This document shows positions 26,274 to 33,535 of a stretch of DNA of 37,594 nucleotides, piece after piece. The stretch comes from Saprospiraceae bacterium (GTDB taxonomy: Bacteria > Bacteroidota > Bacteroidia > Chitinophagales > Saprospiraceae). Position 1 is the stretch's first letter, and the number at the start of each line of letters is the position of its first letter. A model generated the notes under the pieces. That model saw nothing but the letters and a program-made list of their open reading frames with translations, was not told the DNA's origin and searched no databases. The DNA is taken from assembly GCA_026986005.1 (NCBI GenBank), contig JALSPK010000116.1:1-37594 (forward strand), in the 5' to 3' direction. Made by a program: the position numbers and the translations under genes.

Positions 26274-27041
26274 ATGATTTTATTACCACCCAATTTGATT
26301 AAAGTTGATGAAAAGCAATTAAAAAATATTGATTTTAAAGTAAAAGAAATATATAGGAATGTAATTTTCAATACAGAGATATCATCAAAAAAACTGCTTG
26401 AGAGTTTTCAAAGCAGTACCAATAGCCTTACCGATTTGTTAACTATTAAGAATGCACAGATGGAAGCTCAAAATGAAGAAGAGTTAGCTGTTTATATAAA
26501 AAATTTGAATAATACAATTGCTTTTGTCTTGAATGAAATAAAAGCTCAAACTCCTTTTACAAAGGAAATACAATTATTTCAATTGTTTAGGTTATTATCT
26601 CCTGAATCTTATCAATTGCATCCAAACAGGTATCGTGATACGTTGGTGATGGTTGGGAATTATTATTGCCCGGACTCCAAAGAAATCCCCGGTCTTGTTA
26701 CACAATTATTTCAGAATATAAATGAAATATCAAACCCTTTAATAAAAGCAATTTATTTTCATCATGAGCTAATTAGGATACATCCTTTTGTGGATGGAAA
26801 TGGCAGAGTAACCAGAATAGCTAAAAATTGGATTTTAATGTATGAATTATACCCTCCAATATTTATCAAAGACAATATTGAAAAAAAAATGTATATAAAA
26901 TCATTGAATGACAGCTTTAAAAGCTTACAAAGTAGAGATCCACAGTGGAATAATAATACATCTACATTTTTTCAACAAGAAATGAATAGAGTTTTACAAA
27001 ACATTAATTTTATTATTAATAAAATGAGCTCAAATGAATAG
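26274..27041 (+). CDS. Fic/DOC family protein inside the antiporter operon
   Basis: A 255-residue Fic-domain protein. The active loop HPFVDGNGRVTR lies at residues 170-181 with all catalytic positions (His, Asp/Gly-Asn-Gly-Arg). The beta-flap region that holds target chains is at VGNYYCPDSKEIPGLV (127-142). Where most Fic proteins have the inhibitory SxxxE(G/N) helix, this one reads STNSLTDLLTI (48-58), with Thr-Asp instead of Glu-Gly; I therefore do not see the usual brake, although this alignment is by eye. There is no winged helix. The gene follows nhaA by 7 bases and overlaps the next by 8, so it is translationally coupled. It may modify a protein of this operon or a housekeeping target; unknown. 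Confidence 0.85.
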   Translation: MILLPPNLIKVDEKQLKNIDFKVKEIYRNVIFNTEISSKKLLESFQSSTNSLTDLLTIKNAQMEAQNEEELAVYIKNLNNTIAFVLNEIKAQTPFTKEIQLFQLFRLLSPESYQLHPNRYRDTLVMVGNYYCPDSKEIPGLVTQLFQNINEISNPLIKAIYFHHELIRIHPFVDGNGRVTRIAKNWILMYELYPPIFIKDNIEKKMYIKSLNDSFKSLQSRDPQWNNNTSTFFQQEMNRVLQNINFIINKMSSNE

Positions 27042-28062
27042 CAGAAAAACAACTAATATTTTATTGTTAATAATAGTTATTCCGATAGTATTTTATATTT
27101 TACAAGTACTTTCCTTTATTTTTATACCATTGTTCTTTGCAATGTTCATATCATTATTGTTTTTGCCACTTATGCGTAAGTTAAACAAAATAAAAATCCC
27201 TAAATTTTTAAGCCTTTTATTAATAGCAATTATTCTATTATTTATTATCAAACTATCGGGGGATATTATACAGCTTTCCAGTAAGGAAATACTAAATTCT
27301 AATGGTGATTTGTTGCAAAAAATAGAAATAAAAGCAAATAAATTATTTTTACCAATAGAAAAGTTCTTTAATATAGAAAGAGTAGAAGACTCCAGTCTTT
27401 TTTTACATTATTTTCAAAAAATGGATATCACCAAGAATTTTGCATTTACATTTGATTTTATTCGTAATACTACTTCCATGTTTTTAACGACAATATTTTT
27501 TGTTTTTCTGCTTTTAGCTGAGTCATTAAATATGCAAAAAATAATGAATTTAACAATTATCCGCCAAAAATTTTCTTCAATTAAAGTCTTTTTGCGGATA
27601 GAAAAAGATTTATTGAAGTTTATGAGAGTTAAATTTATTATTAGTCTCTTTACCGGATTAGGGTTTACGATGTTATGTTATGTTTTTGGTATAAGTTTTC
27701 CTTTATTTTGGGGTTTATTAGCTTTCATAATAAATTTCATTCAAATGGTTGGTTCAATAATATCTGTAGTGTTTCTTTCTGCTTTTGCATTTATTGAATT
27801 AAATACAACAGGTACTTTAGTTTTTTTTATTAGCAGTATTATTTTGGTTCAGGTTATCATGGGCGGAATCTTAGAGCCTGTATTTTTAGGAAAGTCATTT
27901 TCAATAAACGTAATAGCTATTTTGTTAATGATTATGTTTTGGGGATTCATTTGGGGTATACCAGGTATGATTTTATCAATACCAATAACAGTTTTAATAA
28001 AAATTATAGCGGAGCAATTTATTTCTACAAAATTAATATCAAAACTATTGTCAAATAATTAG
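27034..28062 (+). CDS. AI-2E family transporter (PerM-like)
   Basis: A 342-residue polytopic membrane protein with an early hydrophobic region (FYILQVLSFIFIPLFFAMFISLLFLPLM) shown here in part as FIFIPLFFAMFISLLFLPLM, and the family's conserved end GMILSIPITVLIKIIAEQF. Despite its family name, members have been linked to Na+/H+ exchange and export as well as to autoinducer-2; the neighbouring antiporters favour an ion-transport role here, by inference. The start overlaps the fic stop by 8 bases. The stop codon TAG (28060-28062) is formed by the tip of the MITE that begins there, so the natural C-terminus may have been cut or altered. Confidence 0.85.
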   Translation: MNSRKTTNILLLIIVIPIVFYILQVLSFIFIPLFFAMFISLLFLPLMRKLNKIKIPKFLSLLLIAIILLFIIKLSGDIIQLSSKEILNSNGDLLQKIEIKANKLFLPIEKFFNIERVEDSSLFLHYFQKMDITKNFAFTFDFIRNTTSMFLTTIFFVFLLLAESLNMQKIMNLTIIRQKFSSIKVFLRIEKDLLKFMRVKFIISLFTGLGFTMLCYVFGISFPLFWGLLAFIINFIQMVGSIISVVFLSAFAFIELNTTGTLVFFISSIILVQVIMGGILEPVFLGKSFSINVIAILLMIMFWGFIWGIPGMILSIPITVLIKIIAEQFISTKLISKLLSNN

Positions 28063-28223
28063 TGTTTGTCTTTAAAGTGCTTGATTTTTTAAAAACATAG
28101 ATTTTTGATGAGATTTTTATCTTTGTGAAGATTAGCGATGCCTTAGCATCAGTAATTTGAAAAAAGTGAAAATATCGCAAAAAGATTATTTTTAAATTTT
28201 AATGATTTTATAGACAGACACTA
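28060..28223 (+). mobile_element. MITE, complete short copy (164 bp)
   Basis: Ends are tagtgtttgtctttaaa (left) and the reverse-complementary tttatagacagacacta (right). AATT flanks the AGTG...CACT core on both sides (28057-28060 and 28223-28226), possibly a target-site duplication. There is no ORF. It contains a gatgc-ctta-gcatc hairpin and separates the AI-2E-family gene from mscS, so it could affect expression of the latter. Compared with the copy at 35100 it lacks about 58 internal bases. Confidence 0.8.
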
Positions 28224-28246
28224 ATTAACTTCTAAATAAATGATAT

Positions 28247-29068
28247 ATGATTAATACGATTCTAGAATATGAATTATTCAATTTTAAACAACATTCCTTG
28301 ACTGTTTTTGAACTGGTAAGCATACTTTTAATAGTTATCGTAACTAAATTAATACTCTGGCTTATAAATAAAGCTTTGCTACAAAAAACAAAGATTCATA
28401 AATTGGATAAAGGTAGTTCTATTGCTATTTTTCAATTAATTAAATATACTATTTGGGTATTAGCAATAACTTTAGTCTTGGAAACGATAGGTATTAATGT
28501 AACATTATTACTCGCAGGTTCTGCCGCATTGTTAGTGGGAATAGGCTTAGGATTGCAACAAACTTTCAATGATGTCTTATCCGGTATTATATTACTATTT
28601 GAACATTCTGTTAAAGTGGGTGATATCTTACAAATAGATGGTGATATCGTAAAGATACAAGAAATAGGTCTAAGAACTTCCAAAGGGATGAATGTTAGAC
28701 AAATTGTTGTTATTATTCCCAATTCATTAATCACAACCAATAAAGTGATAAATTGGAGTCTACAAACTCAAAAAACTCTTTTTAGCATTGATGTTGGGGT
28801 TTCTTATAATAGTGATATTGACTCCGTGATTAATTTACTGGAAAAAAGCGCATTACAACACCCCGATGTTTTAGAAAGTGATTTATTGGAAGGAAGATTG
28901 GTTGGCTTTGGTAAATCAAGTATGGATTTTAAATTATTGTTCTATAGCCAAAATATCTTTTTTATTGAAAAAATTAAAAGCGATATAAGGAAACTCATTT
29001 TCAAAAATTTTAAGGAAAATAATATATCAATTCCTTTTCCTCAACTGGATTTATATATAAAAAAATAG
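28247..29068 (+). CDS. mscS: Small-conductance mechanosensitive channel (MscS family)
   Basis: A 273-residue inner-membrane channel that opens under tension to release solutes on osmotic downshift. Three N-terminal hydrophobic helices are followed by the pore helix TLLLAGSAALLVGIGLG, with the Gly/Ala packing typical of MscS TM3, then QQTFNDVLSGIILLFEHSVKVGDIL and the cytoplasmic beta-domain with VIIPNSLITTNKVINWS. It continues the osmotic/Na+ theme of the upstream genes but is 184 bases away, across a MITE. It is probably a member of the same gene group now separated by the insertion. Confidence 0.92.
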   Translation: MINTILEYELFNFKQHSLTVFELVSILLIVIVTKLILWLINKALLQKTKIHKLDKGSSIAIFQLIKYTIWVLAITLVLETIGINVTLLLAGSAALLVGIGLGLQQTFNDVLSGIILLFEHSVKVGDILQIDGDIVKIQEIGLRTSKGMNVRQIVVIIPNSLITTNKVINWSLQTQKTLFSIDVGVSYNSDIDSVINLLEKSALQHPDVLESDLLEGRLVGFGKSSMDFKLLFYSQNIFFIEKIKSDIRKLIFKNFKENNISIPFPQLDLYIKK

Positions 29069-29122
29069 TTGCCAATAAATATTTTTCCAATGTATAGCTA
29101 AGTAAAGGTGTTCTCAAGGACT

Positions 29123-29158
29123 CAGTTTTTAAATGGCATCACAAATTTATTTGCGACT
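29123..29158 (-). repeat. REP-like element after mscS
   Basis: On the minus strand this matches about 36 bases of the element at 773-808 (agtcgcaaataaatttg, then ccatttaaaaac), with about four differences. It lies ~55 bases after the mscS stop, mirroring the 3' position of the first copy. Confidence 0.65.
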
Positions 29159-29205
29159 ATTAATCGCGTGCAAATGATTTTTCAAATATAGTAGATACCA
29201 TAAGT

Positions 29206-29322
29206 ATTTAGCTCAGGCGGGTCTTGCCCAGATCTTGCATTGGGGACGATAGATTATTGCAAGGGACGTGAGTCTCCTTGTGGTCATGTACGGTGGGTTG
29301 AGTGCCGTAGGTACGACATATA
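29206..29322. other. GC-richer structured intergenic element
   Basis: This stretch is much richer in G and C than the AT-rich flanks and has no ORF. It holds stems cttgca/tgcaag (29234-29239 with 29258-29263) and tacgg/ccgta (29289-29293 with 29305-29309), and the sequence gagtgccgtaggtacgaca, which I recall as a recurrent intergenic motif in Bacteroidota. It is the main content of the 471-base gap between mscS and blaI. It may be a repeat element or a structured RNA. Confidence 0.45.
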
Positions 29323-29490
29323 AATTAGTAAGATTACAAAAATTGTACTGTATTTCATAACATTTTGCTCTTTACACCACACCATAAAGATACCACAAAT
29401 TATTAAAATCAAAAAAGAGGAACTGAAAAAATCAGAGAAAGAAGAAAAATTACGATTTTTTTACGAATTAAACAATATAACTTATTTAAA

Positions 29491-29521
29491 GTTGTTATAA
29501 CTATATATTCGTTATACAAAC
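29491..29521 (+). promoter_or_regulatory. Candidate BlaI operator
   Basis: gttgttataac and gttatacaaac form an inverted repeat (9 of 11 bases) around a 9-base spacer, 18 bases before the blaI-like ATG. BlaI/MecI proteins bind such dyads and repress their own operon. Confidence 0.45.
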
Positions 29522-29539
29522 TATAAAATAAATATAAGA

Positions 29540-29911
29540 ATGCTTAGATTATCTAAACTTGAAGAAGACATATTGGACAAACTTTGGTTGCTGGAAAAGG
29601 CGTTCCCTAAGGTTCTCATTACGTATTTGAGTAAACCCGTGCCACCCTACAATACGGTCTTATCTTCTATAAGAAAACTTGAGAAACTTGGATATGTTGG
29701 TTTCAAAAAATACGGAAAATCACATGAATATTTCCCAATATTGAAAAAAGAGGAATATGGCAAAACATTATTTAAGAAACTATATAATTTGATGGGTAGT
29801 TCAAATGAGGCATTGCTTTCTTATTTCATGAAAGAAGAGAAAATTGATATTGATGAATTGGAAAGAATGATAAAGAAAATGAAAAAGGCTTCTAAAAATA
29901 ATAAATTATGA
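29540..29911 (+). CDS. BlaI/MecI family transcriptional repressor
   Basis: This 123-residue winged-helix repressor of the penicillinase-repressor family begins LSKLEEDILDKLWLLEKAF and has YNTVLSSIRKLEKLGYVGFKKYGKSHEYFPIL, the HTH and wing. The C-terminal dimer helix region contains LLSYFMKEEKIDIDELERMI, which aligns with the part of BlaI that is cleaved on induction. Its stop overlaps the start of the next gene by 4 bases (ATGA), the standard BlaI-BlaR1 arrangement. A dyad upstream may be its operator. No beta-lactamase gene is adjacent, so the target genes are unknown. Confidence 0.88.
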   Translation: MLRLSKLEEDILDKLWLLEKAFPKVLITYLSKPVPPYNTVLSSIRKLEKLGYVGFKKYGKSHEYFPILKKEEYGKTLFKKLYNLMGSSNEALLSYFMKEEKIDIDELERMIKKMKKASKNNKL

Positions 29912-31080
29912 CTGTCAAAATATTATTCTACAATGTGGTTATTCTTTTTGTTTTTACCTTAATGTACGAGGCAATTTATCGGTGGGACAAAAGATATTTT
30001 TTAAAAAGGATATATCTGATTTTCATAACCGTTTTCAGTATAATCACTCCGCTTTTGTCCTTTGATATTTTTCCTTACAGAAGGATAATAAGTACTAAAG
30101 AAAAGACTCCGGCAATAGCTTTGCCCAATATTGAAATCAGCAATTATGATTGGCTTTTATACGTCTATATTACGGGTGTAGTACTGAGTTTGATGTTTTT
30201 TTTATATCGTTTGGTTAAGGTTGTTGTCCTGATAAATAAGACCAAATTCAGGAGATACAAACAATTTTATATAGCCGATAGGCAGCAAAATACTTTTAGT
30301 TTTCTCAACTATATTTTCCTATTTAATCCTAGAGATAATATCATTTTGAATCATGAAATCGCACATGTTTTAAAGTATCATTCCGTAGATGTCATTTTCT
30401 TTGAAATAGCAAAAATTGTATTGTGGTTCAATCCTTTTATTTATAGAATTAAGTTTTTAGCGCAAGAAAATCACGAATTTGAAGCAGATGATTTGTCGAT
30501 GAGAAATAGTGATATAGACAATGTGAAAATGGCAGAATATCTGTTTGAATTTGCAAAAAACATAATTGTAAAACCAACATTAATAACAAATAATTTTTAT
30601 TCATTAACTAAAAATAGAATTGATATGTTAGCAAAAAATCAAAAAATCAAAGCACTTTCTTACCTACTTCTAATTCCCGTTGTATTAGGTATCTTTTCGG
30701 CATTTACCTTCAAATCGTACCCTGTATATGAATCTATCGACGGTAAGATACTACAAGATACTTTAGTTCCCGGATATTTTACACAAACGGATACAATTGT
30801 AAACTATGATCCTGAAACAAAAAAAGAAACAAGTTATATCGTAAATACAAAAATCTCTATGGATGAATATCTGGAAAGCTTGAATTTTTCTGGAAAAATG
30901 AGTACTCGAATTGATACCGTACCCTATTATGATCCTGAAACAAAAAAAGAAACAATAGTTGTATATCACATAAAATATCCATTTGAATTGCGATATATTT
31001 TAGACAAACTAAGTTGGGAGCAACAAGATGCCATAATAAAACACTACGGAAGTCAAATAAAGGTAGATGTAGAGGAATAA
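29908..31080 (+). CDS. M56 family (BlaR1-type) membrane metallopeptidase
   Basis: The protein has 390 residues and four predicted membrane helices (about 5-23, 33-53, 80-110, 235-260). The zinc site is intact: His149-Glu150-Ile-Ala-His153, with Glu192 in FEADDL. On signalling, such proteases lead to loss of the paired BlaI repressor. Unlike BlaR1 there is no penicillin-binding domain; only ~120 residues follow the last helix. This tail contains the motif YDPETKKET twice, encoded by two identical 28-base segments, each in the context DT-(V)-x-YDPETKKET. The tail is presumably the external sensor, ligand unknown. The slippery run in each repeat (7 A) could promote frameshifts. Confidence 0.85.
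   Translation: MTVKILFYNVVILFVFTLMYEAIYRWDKRYFLKRIYLIFITVFSIITPLLSFDIFPYRRIISTKEKTPAIALPNIEISNYDWLLYVYITGVVLSLMFFLYRLVKVVVLINKTKFRRYKQFYIADRQQNTFSFLNYIFLFNPRDNIILNHEIAHVLKYHSVDVIFFEIAKIVLWFNPFIYRIKFLAQENHEFEADDLSMRNSDIDNVKMAEYLFEFAKNIIVKPTLITNNFYSLTKNRIDMLAKNQKIKALSYLLLIPVVLGIFSAFTFKSYPVYESIDGKILQDTLVPGYFTQTDTIVNYDPETKKETSYIVNTKISMDEYLESLNFSGKMSTRIDTVPYYDPETKKETIVVYHIKYPFELRYILDKLSWEQQDAIIKHYGSQIKVDVEE
30805..30955 (+). repeat. 28-bp exact direct repeat in the M56 sensor tail
   Basis: 30805-30832 and 30928-30955 are identical, including synonymous positions, and encode YDPETKKET in the same frame 41 codons apart. Exact identity at DNA level implies recent duplication or gene conversion. Confidence 0.85.
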
Positions 31081-31113
31081 TTATACCAAACCGCTACCAA
31101 TATGCTGATTATA

Positions 31114-31135
31114 TAGTGTTTGTCCATAAAGTCGT
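31114..31135 (+). repeat. Solo MITE/IS end
   Basis: tagtgtttgtccataaagtc matches the left terminal repeat of the MITE copies; the next bases (gtcaaaactc) do not match their interiors, and no partner end is nearby. It lies between two convergent genes and could be the remnant of the autonomous parent element. Confidence 0.5.
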
Positions 31136-31162
31136 CAAAACTCTTGTAGTAGTCTAGATCAA

Positions 31163-33085
31163 TTATTCTAATTTTACGATTTTTCTGTAAAGTATATTGC
31201 TTGTTGTGACTATTTTAATCACATATGTATTATTAATAAGATTAGAAAGATCGATAGACTGTCCGGGATTGTTTAATGAGACAACTTTTTTGAGTGTATT
31301 GATATTAAATATTTCAATCTGTTCAATATGTGATTTGCTATTCAAATTCAATGTATTTTTTACCGGGTTTGGATATATGTAAAGATTTGCATAGACGAGA
31401 TTTTGAATTGAAGTCAAAACATCTAGGATGACAGTGTTGCTTTTTTCATCATTGCAATATCCATTCACTTCACAATAGTAATTGCCTTTATCACTTGCTT
31501 CGATATTTCTTATCTGCAATTTTAAGGTGTTTACTCCTAGGTATTTTGCTCCATTTGTTAAAACAGTATCTCCTTTGTACCACTGAATGAATTCAATATC
31601 TCCATTTGCCCCTACTTCAAAAGAAGTATCTTGACCGGTATTAATCGACACGCTTGTAGGCTGATTTGTTATTGATATATTGCCAAAACGATTTACTTTC
31701 AACTCACTTGTATCGCTGCACAATCCGTTTGTGATAGAGTAGAGAAAAATATTTTCCCCTAAAGACAATCCTGAAGCTATTGCATTAAAATTGGTAGCTG
31801 TATCAATATGTGACCCACCGCTAACAACAGTCCAAATACATGTACCGGGAAGCGGATTACTACCCTTTAATAAAAATGTTTCATTACAGGTCTCATCGAC
31901 ATCCCCTGTTTTTGCTTTAATAAATTTATCAATTGTCAATAATGCGCTGTCCGAAGCAACAATTTTATTGTTGAGGTATATTACAGCCCTATAATTATGT
32001 CCATTCAAACTATCTGAATCAAAGTTTATTTTCAAATTCTTCAAACTTGTACCATCGTAGGTAGAATTATCATAAATATTGACAAATTCTGTGTCTTCAG
32101 GACTCCTTTTTTGCCATCTAACACTATCTGCATTTGAATAATTCACATTGAATTCTGCATTACCTTCATCACAAAAGGCGACATCTTTAGGTTGTTCAGT
32201 AATTTCAATAGTATTGACATCAGGATTCCAACCAATCAGTCTTGCCCATAGCCACCATGCGGCATAAGCCTTTCGATTACCGTTTAGTGCCTTTGTATGA
32301 GCAGCAGAGCAGTTATACCAATCCACTCCATGTTCATGCGAATCCTGCCATTCTTGTGCCCAATTACCTAAATTATCCCCATTTTCATTGTAATAGTCAC
32401 AATTATCATTTGAATATTCGTAATAATTACCATCCGGATCATAAGATTCAATATCTGCAAAATCATATAGTATTTTATTGTTTGCTATACAATAATCCCT
32501 GATAAGTTGATTGTTGTGTTTTAATTTTTCGTCGCTCCAATGGTCGAGATGCCCTGTCATATAGATGAAAATTATATTTGGAAAGTCGTTTTCAAGTTTA
32601 TTCATTGCATCAAGATAAGTTTGGATGCCAGCGTCAGTATTATCAGAACATCCTCCGCACCAAGACCACATCACAACGTTTATATCTTTTGCCCTTTCTT
32701 TTGAAGTCAAATAATTTCTTGTTCTATCTGCCCAACCTGTATCACCATTATGACCAAGATCTCCCGGAACAAACTTATCGTCTATATCCATACATGGATT
32801 GTCTCCATATACTTCAAAATAATCTTCCCAGCAATAAAAATCACCTTTGTATCCTTTCAGTTTTGTAGACTGAAGTGCTAGTGCTTTCATGCCTGTTGTT
32901 ATCTGACTTCCATGAGAAGTGTGTCCATAAGCAATGTGCAAAGAATCAGAAGCCAATTTTATTGCCCATTCGGGAATTGGTTCAAGAAAAGCATTTTGAT
33001 GATTGATAATAATTGGTTGAGAATAAATATTAATATTACAAATAAAAATAAATACGAATAGCAAAAAAGTAGTTTGTGTTTTCAT
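31163..33085 (-). CDS. Secreted SGNH-like/Ig-domain protein with T9SS type A sorting end
   Basis: The protein has 640 residues and a signal peptide of about 22 residues (ending NIYSQ). Residues ~28-290 form an alpha/beta domain with YGHTSHGSQITTGM, NVVMWSWCGGCSDN, IIFIYMTGHLDHW and YDFADIESYDPDG; the spacing of these blocks suggests an SGNH-hydrolase-like fold, but I cannot name a characterised relative. Two Ig-like domains follow at ~295-385 (TEQPKDVAFCDEGN) and ~470-555 (ITNQPTSVSINTG, GNYYCEV). The final ~80 residues (LYIYPNPVKNTLNL to YRKIVKLE) form a type A sorting domain. The likely role is an extracellular carbohydrate or ester-acting protein; no catalytic residue is proven. Confidence 0.78.
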   Translation of the reverse strand: MKTQTTFLLFVFIFICNINIYSQPIIINHQNAFLEPIPEWAIKLASDSLHIAYGHTSHGSQITTGMKALALQSTKLKGYKGDFYCWEDYFEVYGDNPCMDIDDKFVPGDLGHNGDTGWADRTRNYLTSKERAKDINVVMWSWCGGCSDNTDAGIQTYLDAMNKLENDFPNIIFIYMTGHLDHWSDEKLKHNNQLIRDYCIANNKILYDFADIESYDPDGNYYEYSNDNCDYYNENGDNLGNWAQEWQDSHEHGVDWYNCSAAHTKALNGNRKAYAAWWLWARLIGWNPDVNTIEITEQPKDVAFCDEGNAEFNVNYSNADSVRWQKRSPEDTEFVNIYDNSTYDGTSLKNLKINFDSDSLNGHNYRAVIYLNNKIVASDSALLTIDKFIKAKTGDVDETCNETFLLKGSNPLPGTCIWTVVSGGSHIDTATNFNAIASGLSLGENIFLYSITNGLCSDTSELKVNRFGNISITNQPTSVSINTGQDTSFEVGANGDIEFIQWYKGDTVLTNGAKYLGVNTLKLQIRNIEASDKGNYYCEVNGYCNDEKSNTVILDVLTSIQNLVYANLYIYPNPVKNTLNLNSKSHIEQIEIFNINTLKKVVSLNNPGQSIDLSNLINNTYVIKIVTTSNILYRKIVKLE

Positions 33086-33182
33086 AGCTATAAATTTTAT
33101 GTTGGTATTAATACAATAGATGCATTATACTCTCTTTTTGCTACATCAATTCAGACTTTTTTAAGATGTATCCTTCAATAAT

Positions 33183-33509
33183 CTAAAAAGTATCCCATCC
33201 TTCAATGCTCTCTTGCTTGTATTTTCTTTTGGTTTCGAGCCTCTTCTTTTGCCTATCTATTATGATTTTTGCGATTAAAAAATAAACGGATTCACTTTCA
33301 TTTGGATTATTCAATATCCTATGGATTTTTCTTTCATCTATATCCATTCTATACAAATGGTTAAAAAACAATTCCATATTTGATTCCATTAGCTCAGCAA
33401 CTCTTTCTGCAACAACGACTAAAAAATCACGATCTATGTCCTCTTCAATAATCGAACCTGAATATTTTGTGTCGATAATTGATTTTATTTGTTCAAACTG
33501 TTCTATCAT
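33183..33509 (-). CDS. Conserved hypothetical protein
   Basis: This 108-residue, all-helical, charged cytoplasmic protein has VVAERVAELMESNMELFFNHLYRMDIDERKIHRIL, then VYFLIAKIIIDRQKKRL. Small proteins with the pattern of a helix ending LFFNHLYRMDIDE occur widely in Bacteroidota as I recall, but their function is not known. It starts 26 bases after the GH3-family gene on the same strand, so the two are probably one transcript. Confidence 0.75.
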   Translation of the reverse strand: MIEQFEQIKSIIDTKYSGSIIEEDIDRDFLVVVAERVAELMESNMELFFNHLYRMDIDERKIHRILNNPNESESVYFLIAKIIIDRQKKRLETKRKYKQESIEGWDTF

Positions 33510-33535
33510 TTGCTCAATAAATAGTGTTAAGAAAT

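Noticed and set aside
29206-29322. tRNA gene
   Set aside because: No cloverleaf, TTCGANNC-type loop or CCA-compatible acceptor could be folded.
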